From positions 6,927,797-6,991,796 of the forward strand of contig NC_092287.1 in NCBI RefSeq assembly GCF_036320965.1: a stretch of 64,000 nucleotides of DNA. Direction: 5' to 3'. Below the pieces are notes generated by a model. That model was not told where the DNA came from, did not search any database, and saw only the letters and a list, made by a program, of their open reading frames with translations. Below are positions 10,264 through 21,470 of this stretch, piece by piece. This DNA is from Panulirus ornatus (Eukaryota; Arthropoda; Malacostraca; Decapoda; Palinuridae). The position numbers were made by a program, and so were the translations under genes. How positions within the stretch are numbered: position 1 is the stretch's first letter; the number at the start of each line of letters is the position of its first letter.

Positions 10264-10562
10264 CGTGTGGCCCTCCGGCAGTAGGAGGAGGAGGAGGGAA
10301 GGCGGTAGCGGCAGCCCATACCTCACCCTCCCGTGATGTGGCCCTCCAGCAGGAGGAGGAGGAGGGGAAAAGGAGGGAGTAGGAGCTGCCCTTACATTAC
10401 CCTCCCGTGATGTGGCCGGCCCCTCCGCCAGAAGGAGGAGGAAGGAGGGGAAAAGGAGGGAGTAGGAGCTGCCCTTACATTACCCTCCCGTGGTGTGGCC
10501 CTCCCTCCGGCAGAAGGAGGAGGAAGGAGAAAAGGAGGGAGCAGGAGCCGCCCTTCCCCTCC
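10264..10562. repeat. 72-83 bp repeat, 4 copies
   Basis: Units begin GTG(A/G)TGTGGCCCTCC at about 10265, 10334, 10407 and 10490 and contain AGGAGGAGGA and GGAGCTGCCCTTACATTACC. Differences in the purine block change the unit length. Confidence 0.88.
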
Positions 10563-10570
10563 AACACCAA

Positions 10571-10571
<1 letters not shown>

Positions 10572-10605
<34 letters not shown>
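10572..10605. repeat. (CA)n microsatellite
   Basis: About 34 bp of pure CA. Confidence 0.97.
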
Positions 10606-10606
<1 letters not shown>

Positions 10607-10775
10607 TTTGACATTTATTGGTTCCTCCGGAATTTATTTGCATCTGGCATGGCAAACTTCGCCACACGCCACCTGAGAACACGAGGCATATCCCTTCCCC
10701 TGGTATACCACCCTGGGTTTTCTCTTCCATCTCGACTCGTAGATCAAATGTATATATATATATTTTTTTTTTTTT

Positions 10776-11000
10776 CAAACTATTCGCCATTTCCCGCATT
10801 AGCGAGGTAGCGTTAAGAACAGGACTGGGCCCTTTTTCGGAATATCCTCACCTGGCCCCCTCTGTTCCTTCTTTTGGAAAATTAAAAAAAAAAAAACGAG
10901 AGGGGAGGATTTCCAGCTCCCCGCTCCCTCCCCTTTTAGTCGCCTTCTACGACACGCAGGGAATACGTGGGAAGTATTCTTAATCCCCTATCCCCAGGGG
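10776..11000 (+). mobile_element. Dispersed SINE-like repeat, family A, copy 2 (longest)
   Basis: Starts CAAACTATTCGCCATTTCCC, then GCGAGGTAGCGTTAAGAACA, GGAATATCCTCACCTGGCCC, TTCTTTTGGAAAATTAAAAA and GAGAGGGGAGGATTTCCAGC. A 3' module follows: TAGTCGCCTTCTACGACACG, CAGGGAATACGTGGGAAGTA, TTCTTAATCCCCTATCCCCA. That module resembles a conserved 3' domain I recall from metazoan SINEs; this is memory, not a search. TA/T tracts precede it (10751-10775) and a TA tract follows (11003-11034). No coding capacity. Confidence 0.8.
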
Positions 11001-11002
11001 GA

Positions 11003-11034
11003 TGTATATATGTATATATATATATATATATATA
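11003..11034. repeat. (TA)n microsatellite
   Basis: GTATATATGTATATATATAT follows the family A 3' end. Confidence 0.95.
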
Positions 11035-11284
11035 CATTTTTTCCTTCACTCGTGTCAACCTCCGTACCACCATCATCAGATACACTACAATGACGGATAT
11101 GATCTTGACTACGAGTTGTTTTTATATATAAATGGCACTTGTGTGTGGGGGCCGCCCCTCCTCCTCTTCATGCTGGGGTGGCGGCAAGGCCCCCTCAGCG
11201 TGTCTGGAAGGATCGCGATGAGATCAACATTCACAAGTGGGAGTCAGCACGACACTATGTCACCGGTGTTTGGAAGCACCAGGT

Positions 11285-11287
<3 letters not shown>

Positions 11288-11374
<87 letters not shown>
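11288..11374. repeat. (GA)n microsatellite
   Basis: About 87 bp of pure GA. Confidence 0.97.
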
Positions 11375-11377
<3 letters not shown>

Positions 11378-11492
11378 TTTCTGTGGGGCTGGGGGATTAA
11401 TAAGTGGAATTCCTGAGAGTGGAGGAATTTGTTTTGTAGAGCGAGACAACAAGGGAGGGTGGGGACGCATTCTCTTCTGGTAGAGGGCGTGT

Positions 11493-11640
11493 ATAAGGTA
11501 CCAGATCCCTTCTCACTTGGACTGTAAGGTACTAGATCCCTTTTCACTTGGACTATAAGGTACTAGATCCCTTCTCCTCACTTGGACTATAAGGTACCAG
11601 ATCCCTTCTCCTCACTTGGACTATAAGGTACCAGATCCCT
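11493..11640. repeat. 30-34 bp minisatellite, 5 copies
   Basis: Units start TAAGGTAC(C/T)AGATCCCTT at about 11493, 11525, 11555, 11589 and 11623 and include CACTTGGACTA. A CTC insertion separates the two length classes. Confidence 0.92.
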
Positions 11641-12100
11641 CACACTGCATACCTTTTATATTTCCATCTTTTACTAGCCGGCACGTTGAGCCAGAGGGAG
11701 AGGTGGTTGGGGGAAGAGGCCTACACAACAGCTAACCTCGTCATGGACTATCAGCTCTGGTGTCGTCTCTCCTCCCCAAGTCGGAGGAGCCTTCTCAACG
11801 CGCTGACGCTGCTCTCCTCGACCTCTGTGAGTGGTGTGGTGTGTGGTGTGTGTGTGTACCCAAGGGCGTCAGCGAGAGCGCCAGCTCCCCCGCGCCCTCC
11901 CCCCAGCCGCCGCCGACGGCCCACGTCTGCCCGCGCGCGAGCGCACGGCGCCCTTGGACAGCCCTCACGAGGGCCATGAACGCCACCACACGAATTGCAA
12001 GACAAGTGCCGTCCGGACACATGTTACCAACAGGGTCGCGCGCAACACACACACACACACCTTACCACCTGGGCTGACATGACTCACCCCACGCAAGGCC

Positions 12101-12147
<47 letters not shown>

Positions 12148-12429
12148 GGGGAAGGTCATGGGCCTCGGGGAGGCGCCCCCACCACGCCAGAAGCTGGGGG
12201 TCCCTACGTCAGGAGCGGGAGGAGGAGATGGAGGGAGATTCCATCGTCGGGGGCGAAGCTGTCTCGGACGGAATCCATGTAGAGGACCAGAATGGTGGTT
12301 TTACGGGTCGGCAGCCCGTGCTGTCACAGTGGGAGAAGCGACCTTGAGGACGCCGAGGGAGGTGGGGGGGGGGGGGGGGGGTCTGCCTTTTTCATCCCCA
12401 CTTTCTTGCTCCCGGAGAATCTAGCGGGC
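11641..12429. other. GC-rich unassigned sequence with CA and G tracts
   Basis: A (CA)n tract lies at 12103-12145, a shorter ACACAC run at 12047-12060 and a G18 run at 12364-12381. The GC-rich part (11860-11990) shows no recognisable domain in any frame. Confidence 0.7.
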
Positions 12430-12690
12430 CAGGTGGTGCTGGTTTGGACCAGCTGTGGCCTGGAGGGTCCAGGTGGTGAGGCCCTGGACCAGGTGTGGTC
12501 TGGAGGGTCCAGGTGGTGAGGGCCTGGACCAGCTGTGGTCTGGAGGGTGCCAGGTGGTGGGAGTGTGCACCAGCTGTGGTCTGGAGGTGGCAGGTGGTGG
12601 TAGTGTGCACCAGCTGTGGTCTGCAGGTGTTAGTGTGCACCAGCTGTGGTCTGGAGGTGCCAGGTGGTGGGAGTGTGCACCAGCTAGTAA
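12430..12690. repeat. About 39-bp minisatellite, 6-7 copies
   Basis: Units carry CAGCTGTGGTCTGGAGG and CCAGGTGGTG. The last four carry GTGTGCACCAGCTGTGGTCT, so two subtypes are grouped by position. Confidence 0.92.
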
Positions 12691-12720
12691 TATCCACAGG
12701 TCACAACATCTTCTTAACTC

Positions 12721-12783
12721 ATTATGATAATTATCTCAGATAATTATCATAATTCATTATCTCAGATAATAATTATCATAATT
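12721..12783. repeat. Perfect AT-rich palindrome plus degenerate second copy
   Basis: 12721-12736 (ATTATGATAATTATCT) and 12738-12753 (AGATAATTATCATAAT) are exact reverse complements around a single C. A second, shorter palindrome (ATTATCT-C-AGATAAT, 12756-12770) and another AATTATCATAATT follow. A strong hairpin or cruciform is expected. Confidence 0.95.
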
Positions 12784-12889
12784 AGGATCACTTGTCTCGC
12801 TCCACAACTCTTTACTTGTGGTGAATATTGAGGATCCAGACAGACTCCACCTGCAGGTGGTGAAGTACGACTGTGGGGCAACCCAGTGG

Positions 12890-13075
12890 GAAGGGGTCGT
12901 CCAGAAAGGGGCGTTGGAGTACGACCTAGCCAGGCTAATGTGAAGGGGTCGTCCAGAGAGGGGCGTTGGAGTACGACCTAGCCAGACCAGTGTGAAGGGG
13001 TCGTCCTTAGAGGAGTATAGAAGTACGACCTAGCCAGGCCAGTGTGGAGGGTCGTCCAGAGAGAATCTTAGGAGT
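12890..13075. repeat. About 52-bp minisatellite, about 3.5 copies
   Basis: GGGGTCGTCCAGAGAGGGGC recurs at 12893, 12945, 12997 and about 13048; each unit also has GAGTACGACCTAGCCAG. TACGACC and GGTCGT recall the inverted-arm family, but the units otherwise differ. Confidence 0.88.
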
Positions 13076-13099
13076 CGTACAGCTTCTAATACGACCTCC

Positions 13100-13351
13100 A
13101 TCAACTGGTAACGACTGTTGAGCGGGTGAGGGACAAGGGGGAGGAGGGGGTAAGGGGGTAAGGAGAGAGGGGAGGGAAGGGAAGGAGTGTAGGGCTGTGG
13201 TAGGGAGGGAGGAGGGGGGGAATATCAAGGAAATTCATAGGGTGTGGTAGGGGTAATACAGGGCGATGAAGGGTACATGAAAGGGGGGAGATACAGGGAT
13301 GTAAGACTGGCTTTATCATGGTTTACATTACCCTCTACGGTACTCAAATAG

Positions 13352-13382
<31 letters not shown>
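13100..13382. repeat. G-rich patch, then (CA)n at 13356-13382
   Basis: GGGGGAGGAGGGGGTAAGGG-like DNA at 13130-13225 and a short CA tract. No coding signal. Confidence 0.85.
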
Positions 13383-13383
<1 letters not shown>

Positions 13384-13710
13384 CAGACGCCACTAGAGGG
13401 CTATAGGGTCGTGTTCTAGGGTCGTTACACTTCTCCTGAATCTCTGATAATGTCAAACCAGAAGGAACAGACTCGTAGCCTAACATGTCTGTCCTATGAT
13501 CTGAAGTCTCGTGAGGGAGGTAAGGTATGATTGGGAACTGCACAGACTCACAAGGGGACCTAGACAATCAAAGCTGGGGTGATGAAAAAGAAAAAAAGAA
13601 AAGAAATAGTTGAAATTCAACTTGAGTAAATGCAAAGTGAGGAGGATAGGGGGAACAGGGAAACAAAGCTTTGAGACAGACATAATCTAAGAGAAAAATG
13701 AGCAGTAGGA

Positions 13711-13711
<1 letters not shown>

Positions 13712-13765
<54 letters not shown>
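13712..13765. repeat. (GT)n microsatellite
   Basis: About 54 bp of pure GT. Confidence 0.97.
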
Positions 13766-13766
<1 letters not shown>

Positions 13767-13849
13767 TGGGGGAGTTGATATCGTCCCTAACACGTCGCTT
13801 GAACCCGACCTAAGGAGAATGATGAGGGATTCAAGTACACAGGTAAGGA

Positions 13850-14390
13850 AGTATTGAGCAAACTCTTCACATCCTGTATTAGAACAAAACTAGAATACGC
13901 CTCGAGAACCAATAGAGAAGGTTCAGAGGAAGGCAACAAGATGGTATGCGAATTAACAAGGCTGAGTTACAAGGAGAGGTTACAGTCCATGTACCTGTCC
14001 ACCATGGAAGAGAGAAGAGTGAGGGGTGACTTGATGACAACCCATTCTTCTTCTTAAAAGTCTCGTATACCAATTCGATGAGGTAAACAGAGACACGTTC
14101 TTCGAAACATGTAGACAGAACAACCAGAGGCCACAACACGAGGTTGTAGAAGCCTTTTACAAGAAGAACCTTAGAAAGGTTGTAAAAAAAAAAAAAGAGT
14201 CTTGTAAATGACACGGATGGTGGATGAATGGTATAAACCAAGTTATGAGACAGCGAATGTCGACACCAAACAGAAGTTCGCGAAGTTTTACGATAAAAAG
14301 AGGATGTTTTATGGGAAGGGGCGGCCCGCAACGAACGTGGAACTCCCTCCTGGCACAGATCAAATACTTTTGAGCCCCTGTACTTAAAAC
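13850..14390 (+). pseudogene. LINE 3' ORF2 relic (reverse-transcriptase C-terminal region)
   Basis: From 13854 the frame reads LFTSCIRTKLEYAS, then SYKERLQSMYLSTMEERR and VRGDLMTT. This matches the conserved LYxSxVRPKLEYA ... LSYEERLxxLNLxTLExRRxRGDL region downstream of the RT palm in CR1/Jockey-like LINEs. After a frameshift near 14050 it continues LLKSLVYQFDEVNRDTFF, then a tail reading DEWYKPSYETANVDTKQKF and ending in a stop near 14390. Polymerase motifs are absent, so this is a 5'-truncated, frameshifted, inactive copy. Compare the independent relic at 48.6-49.5 kb, which carries the same module. Confidence 0.75.
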
Positions 14391-14479
14391 GTATATTCAC
14401 TTAAACTCTTAAGTAAATTTGTTACAACGATTTCGAACACATACAGGGAAGAGGAGAATACAGGACAGAAGATAAATAA

Positions 14480-14696
14480 TGGTAGGAGAAGATGGGACGG
14501 GGGAGGAAACATGGAACGGGAAGCAGACGTGAGAGAACAGTGAAGTGCTGCCAACAGAAAAAAGAAGGGGCTATAGTGAGAGGGACAGCAGACGAGCCGG
14601 AGGAGAAGTGGGGACAACAGGAGATGGAACAGACGGGAGAGGAACCCCTGGCAGTGGCACAGATGAGATGGTGGAGGGAAAACCACTACCAGCTGG
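14480..14696. other. Purine-rich unassigned sequence
   Basis: GGGACGG and AGATGGGA words recur irregularly; this appears to be a decayed extension of the array that follows. Confidence 0.5.
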
Positions 14697-14810
14697 ATAG
14701 ATGGGACGGGAACCACTGACATGGGAGAGAAGGGACGGCTAACCACTGATATGGGAGAGATGGGACGGATAACCACTGACATGGGAGAGATGGGACGGAT
14801 AACCACTTAG
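14697..14810. repeat. 29-30 bp minisatellite, 4 copies
   Basis: GATGGGACGGATAACCACTG and ACATGGGAGA, with GGGACGG at 14703, 14732, 14762 and 14792. Confidence 0.93.
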
Positions 14811-14908
14811 CAGCGGGACGGGAGACGACACCAGTTAGCAAGCATGGGTGATGGGTCATGGCCCAGCAGCTGGTGTGGCACCATCCATGAGGATGTCCTA
14901 TGGTTGAT

Positions 14909-15645
14909 ACGACCAGCTCCTACCATACTGCTCCTTGGCACTACCAGCTCCTACCATACTGCTCCTTGGCACTACCAGCTCCTACCATACTGCTCCTAGG
15001 CACTACCAGCTCCTACCATACTGCTCCTAGGCACTACCAGCTCCTACCATACTGCTCCTAGGCACTACCAGCTCCTACCATACTGCTCCTTGGCACTACC
15101 AGCTCCTACCATACTGCTCCTAGGCACTACCAGCTCCTACCATACTGCTCCTAGGCACTACCAGCTCCTACCATACTGCTCCTAGGCACTACCAGCTCCT
15201 ACCATACTGCTCCTAGGCACTACCAGCTCCTACCATACTGCTCCTAGGCACTACCAGCTCCTACCATACTGCTCCTAGGCACTACCAGCTCCTACCATAC
15301 TGCTCCTAGGCACCACCAGCTCCTACCATACTGCTCCTAGGCACTACCAGCTCCTACCATACTGCTCCTAGGCACTACCAGCTCCTACCATACTGCTCCT
15401 TGGCACTACCAGCTCCTACCATACTGCTCCTTGGCACTACCAGCTCCTACCATACTGCTCCTTGGTACTACCAGCTACTACCATACTGCTCCTTGTCACT
15501 ACCAGCTCCTACCCTACTGCTCCTTGGCACTACCAGCTCCTACCCTACTGCTCCTTGGCACTACCAGCTCCTACCCTACTGCTCCTTGGCACTACCAGCT
15601 CCTACCATACTGCTCCTTGGCACTACCAGCTCCTACCACTATCTC
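14909..15645. repeat. 31-bp minisatellite, about 24 copies
   Basis: Unit CTACCAGCTCCTACCATACT followed by GCTCC(T/A)(T/A)GGCA. Internal units mostly carry CTAGGCA and terminal units CTTGGCA; three units near 15500-15580 carry CCTACTGC. The variants are spatially clustered. Confidence 0.97.
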
Positions 15646-15680
15646 TACTCCTCCTTGACCTATCACCCACGGAAGCTCCA

Positions 15681-15806
15681 TAGCACCACCACCCACTACC
15701 ACTACTACTACCACTACCACCACTACTACTACTACCACTACCACTACTACTACTACTACCACCACTACTACTACTACCACCACTACCACTACTACTACTA
15801 CTACCA
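15681..15806. repeat. (CTA/CCA)n trinucleotide array
   Basis: About 126 bp of ACTACTACCACC-type units; minus-strand frames read poly-Val. Confidence 0.95.
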
Positions 15807-16179
15807 TGGAGAGTAGCAGTTGCCAGTCGGACCCTCTCCTCGTCTTCCTCCCCACAGTTCTGTTTGAGGCCACTCTCCGGTGCGCCGCCCAGCCCAGCCC
15901 AGCCCGGCCTCTCGAGAACTCTGTGGCTAACTTAATAATGTACCTTTTGAGACTGTGTCCTCGACAAGTTTGGCGAGAACTTTGCGAGAGGGAGGGGGTC
16001 CTCCTCGCCCGCTCTCACCTGCTTCAAGTTGACCCAAGATGGAAGGAAACTTGGGTCACGACAGGTAAGTCGAAGGAGAGGGTCCGTCAGATGGGGGGGT
16101 TGGGAGGTGGTCAGAAATGTACGTTCGTTGAAGACGCTGGGCTGGGAAGGGTCTGGGTTCAGGTGGTGAGGGAGGGATG
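15807..16179. other. Unique sequence, no gene seen
   Basis: An open frame at 15806-16180 is low in recognisable features. AGCCC repeats at about 15890-15905. Confidence 0.5.
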
Positions 16180-16600
16180 AGCGTAGGTAGGCGTGGGGGG
16201 GTAAGCAGAGGGAAGGGAGGTCAATGGAAGGGGTCGTCAGGTCCGATATTTCCATGTTTACATCGGGTCATCAGGTCCGATATTTCCATGTTTACATCGA
16301 GGGTCATGAATGCCGGGTCAGCTGTTGTGTGTCATGCATGGTTCCCAGGTCATTCGGGGTCATGCTGCCATGAAGGCAACAGGGGGTCACACGCACCAGG
16401 GGCTTGTACATCACGGGTCACAGGTCACCACAATGCACGTACCGCTAGGTCAACACGCGCTTTATACATCCCAGGTCACCAGGGAGATTCGTACCAGAAG
16501 AGGTCATATAATAAGGGTCTCCACGTGCCCGAGGTCACACACGAGAGAGGTCACCAAGGGAGGGGGGGGGGTCACGAGGGAGATCCATGTGTCTCACGTC
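16180..16600. repeat. GGTCA-rich degenerate repeat
   Basis: GGTCA or GGGTCA occurs about every 20 bp. A 35-bp unit containing CAGGTCCGATATTTCCATGT is duplicated head-to-tail at about 16230-16300. Other words include CCAGGTCACCAGG and AGAGAGGTCACC. Confidence 0.75.
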
Positions 16601-16809
16601 TATGGCCCAGCTTTGCCCCCTCCCCCCCTCCCCTCCCCTTGGGTCCAAAAAAAGGGGGGAGGGGGAGATGATCCTCGTAGCCCCACGCCAGCAGAGGTCA
16701 TCCTCCCGCGGCGAAGTCGCCAGCACGTCGACCAAAGCAACGAACCAGCTGTATGCAAAACTGGCCAGCACGTCCGACAGCCTCGTTAAGACGCCAGCTG
16801 GACCTTCCT

Positions 16810-17205
16810 GAGGACGGGGGGGAGGGGGGAGGGAGGGGGGATGGGGGGGCGACATGAGGGGGGGTGGGGGGGGCGACCACCATCGTACATTTGCATGGAG
16901 GAGGAAGAAGGAAGAGTAAGGAGGGAGGGGAGGAAGGGAGGGGAGGGGCAGAGAAGAAGGCATGAGGGAATGGGGAAGGAAAAGAGAGACCGAGACGCTC
17001 TTATTGTGGAAGGGAAACGTGAAAGGAGGGAAAGGAGATGGGACACATGGGAGATATGGGAAGGAAGGAAGGAAGTGGGATGGAAGGAAGGGAGTGGGAT
17101 GGAAGTAAGGAATGAAGGAAGGGAGTGGGATGGAAGGAAGGAAGGAAGTGGGATGGAAGGAAGGAAGGAAGGGAGTGGGATGGAAGGAAGGAAGGAAAAG
17201 AGAGA
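16810..17205. repeat. G-rich DNA passing into a GGAAGGAAGGGAGTGGGAT minisatellite
   Basis: GGGG runs at 16810-16875 give way to GGGATGGAAGGAAGGGAGTG repeats at about 17060-17200, with unit length 20-32 bp. Confidence 0.85.
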
Positions 17206-17714
17206 GGGGGAAACTCGACTAGGCCTACACACACTAAACTCCCCTATTCCATTTCAAACTATCATTTCCCCTTCCCACCTCTTTTTTTCCCCTCTCTTCT
17301 CTAACCATCCCATTAAAAAAAAAGGGGGGGTGGGGTAGGGTTGAGGAGGGGGAGTCTTACGCTGGAAGGGGGGCGGGGCCTGCGTTCTGGCCCCCTGGAG
17401 TAAGGGGGGGTAAGGAAGGGGGGGGGGGGGTTGACGCGGCCCCCATAGCTGGGGGGGTTCAGACGCTTATGGAGATCAGTCCTGGTGACGGGGAGGCTGT
17501 GAGGCCTGTCTGTCTGTCTGTCTGGCGCCGTCCATGGTGGGACGGGGGATGTGTGGACGGGGGGAAGGAGTGGGAGGGAGGGGGCAAGTGGACAGAAGGC
17601 CAGGGTGGTGTAGACGGTAGAGGTGGGTGGGTGGGTGGAGGGAGGAAGGGGTTTTTTAGACGGTGGAGGAGGCGTAGACAGGCAAAGAGGCTTTGGACGG
17701 GTAGTGTAGCATGG

Positions 17715-17715
<1 letters not shown>
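17206..17715. other. Unassigned, G-rich, no gene
   Basis: Includes A9, G8-G14 runs and CTGTCTGTCTGTCTG at about 17505-17525. Reading frames are low-complexity. Confidence 0.55.

Positions 17716-17754
<39 letters not shown>
17716..17754. repeat. (GT)n microsatellite
   Basis: About 39 bp of pure GT. Confidence 0.97.
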
Positions 17755-17757
<3 letters not shown>

Positions 17758-17799
17758 GAGGGGAAGGGGGTTATAAGCCACACTATCACCCCCACCCTC

Positions 17800-18033
17800 T
17801 CTGTTGTTCTCCCGTTACTTCCTCCCCCTGTTGTTCCTCCGTTACTTCTCCTGTTGTTCTCGTCTAATACTTCCCCTGCTGTTACGTCTGTGACACCTGT
17901 TCTTCCTCTGTTTCTTTCTGTTCCTCTACGTCTCCTGTTGGTTCCTGTTACTTCCGCTGTCCTTCCTGTTACTTCCCCTGTTGTTCTGGTAGTTATCCAA
18001 CGTACAACGGAAGTGGGGGGGGGGGGGGGGGGG
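17800..18033. repeat. Degenerate pyrimidine-rich minisatellite ending at a G19 run
   Basis: CCTGTTGTTCTCCCGTTACT words recur about every 27 bp until 17992. A G19 run follows at 18015-18033 and a C13 run near 18080. Confidence 0.8.
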
Positions 18034-18298
18034 TGGCGCACGCGCGCCCGTGGGCCTCCGTTGACAGACACGCGGTAACCCCCCCCCCCCCTGTCCAAGC
18101 CCTAATGACGGACAGACGGAGACGCCTTCCCGTCACTGTGAGCTTCCCACCCGCTGACAGTAGCGCCCAGGACCACCCGGCGTCAGGTCCAACCACGCCC
18201 TTGGGGGTCCCTGCGGCAGTGGCTGCAGGAGGCGCGGGACGAGGAGGAGGCACCAGACCCTCCCAGTCACGGTGGTGGAACACGTATTAGTGGGGGGA

Positions 18299-18406
18299 AG
18301 GAGGAGGAGGAGGAGGGAGGAGGAGGAGGAGGAAGAGGAGGAAGAGGAGGAAGAGGAGGAAGAGGAGGAAGAGGAGGAAGAGGAGGAAGAGGAGGAAGAG
18401 GAGGAA

Positions 18407-18489
<83 letters not shown>

Positions 18490-18574
18490 GGAAGAGGAGG
18501 AAGAGGAGGAAGAGGAGGAAGAGGAGGAAGAGGAGGAAGAGGAGGAAGAGGAGGAAGAGGAGGAAGAGGAGGAA

Positions 18575-18606
<32 letters not shown>

Positions 18607-18628
18607 GGAAGAGGAGGAAGAGGAGGAA

Positions 18629-18678
<50 letters not shown>

Positions 18679-18727
18679 GGAAGAGGAGGAAGAGGAGGAA
18701 GAGGAGGAAGAGGAGGAAGAGGAGGAA

Positions 18728-18759
<32 letters not shown>

Positions 18760-18817
18760 GGAAGAGGAGGAAGAGGAGGAAGAGGAGGAAGAGGAGGAAG
18801 AGGAGGAAGAGGAGGAA

Positions 18818-18867
<50 letters not shown>

Positions 18868-18918
18868 GGAGGAGGAGGAGGAGGAGGAGGAGGAGGAGGA
18901 GGAGGAGGAAGAGGAGGG
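18299..18918. repeat. (GGA/GAA)n array, about 620 bp
   Basis: Built mainly from the 9-bp unit GGAAGAGGA with scattered longer GGA blocks. It contains no pyrimidine for about 600 bp, so intramolecular triplex formation is likely. It reads as poly-Glu in one frame; this is not a gene. Confidence 0.97.
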
Positions 18919-18988
18919 GGGAGTAATGAGGATTCTGAAAGTTGTATGTTTTATTCTTTTCTTTTTTTCTTATTCTTCCTTTTCAGGA

Positions 18989-19364
<376 letters not shown>

Positions 19365-19483
19365 AATGTCTTGCAATGATTAAGAGAAACTGGTGTGCCA
19401 AAGTTCTTGGACTTTTCTTCTTCTTTTTTTTCTCTCTTTTTCTTTACTCCACTGATGACGAAGGAACAAGGGGAAGGGGGAAG

Positions 19484-20324
19484 TGTGTGTGTGTGTGTTG
19501 TGTGTGTGTGTGTGTTGTGTGTGTGTGTGTTGTGTGTGTGTGTGTTGTGTGTGTGTGTGTTGTGTGTGTGTGTGTTGTGTGTGTGTGTGTTGTGTGTGTG
19601 TGTGTTGTGTGTGTGTGTGTGTTGTGTGTGTGTGTGTGTTGTGTGTGTGTGTGTTGTGTGTGTGTGTGTGTGTTGTGTGTGTGTGTGTTGTGTGTGTGTG
19701 TGTTGTGTGTGTGTGTGTGTGTGTGTTGTGTGTGTGTGTGTTGTGTGTGTGTGTGTTGTGTGTGTGTGTGTTGTGTGTGTGTGTGTGTGTTGTGTGTGTG
19801 TGTGTGTGTGTTGTGTGTGTGTGTGTTGTGTGTGTGTGTGTGTGTTGTGTGTGTGTGTGTTGTGTGTGTGTGTGTTGTGTGTGTGTGTGTTGTGTGTGTG
19901 TGTGTTGTGTGTGTGTGTGTTGTGTGTGTGTGTGTTGTGTGTGTGTGTGTTGTGTGTGTGTGTGTGTGTGTGTTGTGTGTGTGTGTGTTGTGTGTGTGTG
20001 TGTGTTGTGTGTGTGTGTGTGTGTTGTGTGTGTGTGTGTTGTGTGTGTGTGTGTTGTGTGTGTGTGTGTGTGTGTGTTGTGTGTGTGTGTGTTGTGTGTG
20101 TGTGTGTTGTGTGTGTGTGTGTCGTGTGTGTGTGTGTGTCGTGTGTGTGTGTGTGTCGTGTGTGTGTGTGTGTCGTGTGTGTGTGTGTGTGTGTGTGTGT
20201 TGTGTGTGTGTGTGTTGTGTGTGTGTGTGTGTTGTGTGTGTGTGTGTCGTGTGTGTGTGTGTGTCGTGTGTGTGTGTGTGTGTGTTGTGTGTGTGTGTGT
20301 GTTGTGTGTGTGTGTGTGTGTGTG

Positions 20325-20359
<35 letters not shown>

Positions 20360-20372
20360 GTGTGTGTGTGTG

Positions 20373-20413
<41 letters not shown>

Positions 20414-20468
20414 GTGTGTGTGTGTGTGTGTGTGTGTTGTGTGTGTGTGTGTTGTGTGTGTGTGTGTG

Positions 20469-20515
<47 letters not shown>
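19484..20515. repeat. (GT)n array with 15-bp higher-order period, about 1.03 kb
   Basis: The 5' half is mostly a 15-bp unit, seven GT dinucleotides plus one extra T: TT steps fall at 19515, 19530, 19545 and 19560. From about 20120 units of 16-18 bp with TGTCGTG appear, and the 3' end (20470-20515) is pure GT. Because 15 is a multiple of 3, one frame stays open by chance. Confidence 0.97.
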
Positions 20516-20516
<1 letters not shown>

Positions 20517-20711
20517 AGGCCCTATGGAGGGGAGTGCTGGTGTGGCCATACCACACCCCCAGAGGACGGGGTTAAGGGGTGTTCTGGGGACGGTAACAGC
20601 AGCTGTGGAGATGCCAGTCTAATAGCACTCCCCCAGAGAACGAATTATCCAAGTCAGCATCATCAGCTTGGGGGTCGGGGGGGGGGGGGGGAGGGGGGGG
20701 GGGAGGAGGTG

Positions 20712-20750
<39 letters not shown>

Positions 20751-20912
20751 GGTCACGCAGGAGCTGGGTGAGGAGGGATCCTTCACTGTCCTGTCGCAGG
20801 AGGGTAGGGAGGGTGGTGTGGTGTTCCCTCACGTCGTCCCTCCACACCCACCCTCCTCGCTCCACCCGGGGCAATACCCCCGGGGCAATAAGCCCCCATC
20901 CGGGGCAATAAA
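20516..20912. repeat. G-rich patch, (GT)n and CGGGGCAATA repeats
   Basis: G-runs at 20675-20703, (TG)n at 20713-20747 and three CCGGGGCAATA units at 20867-20912. No gene. Confidence 0.85.
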
Positions 20913-21257
20913 GACGGTTATCTCACGCTAATGATCGTGGCAGTAGGTATTCTTGTCTTCCTACCTAACTCAAGAACAACCATGAGACAAACCACTCGTA
21001 AATGTCAGGGACTCGGGTCGTATCGGACAGTACCCTAACGACCAGTAGAGGTGGTGGTGGTGGTAATTCCCCCCCCCCCTTGACGTGCAGATGGTATTCG
21101 CGTAACAACCAGGGAACCAGCTGGCGATTCCAAGCCATCTGTCAAAGCCAGATGACATATTCTTACAATATATTATCAGGAGATGATCAATGTGTAGTAC
21201 TGTCTGAGTTATAAATTGTTCTCGATGGAAATAACAAAGAAGGGTGTGTTCTTGTCG

Positions 21258-21261
<4 letters not shown>
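20913..21261. other. Unassigned sequence, no gene seen
   Basis: Contains a GGT run (21050-21063) beside a C10 run; otherwise unique. Confidence 0.5.

Positions 21262-21343
<82 letters not shown>
21262..21343. repeat. (TA)n microsatellite
   Basis: About 82 bp of pure TA directly abutting family B. Confidence 0.97.
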
Positions 21344-21347
<4 letters not shown>

Positions 21348-21470
21348 AAGCATCACAATTTTGCGCCTGATCAAGATATTCTTGTGTCTCCCCTGATGAT
21401 GTGATTATTACACGAAAGTGCACTTGGGAACTTTTCGTGTTTCATTTTCCCGGTGGACTCATAGGAATAT

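Noticed and set aside
12890..13075. Additional locus of the inverted-arm minisatellite
   Set aside because: Both GGTCGT and TACGACC occur within the same 52-bp unit rather than in separate arms, and the CGTGCTCAAGG part is missing.
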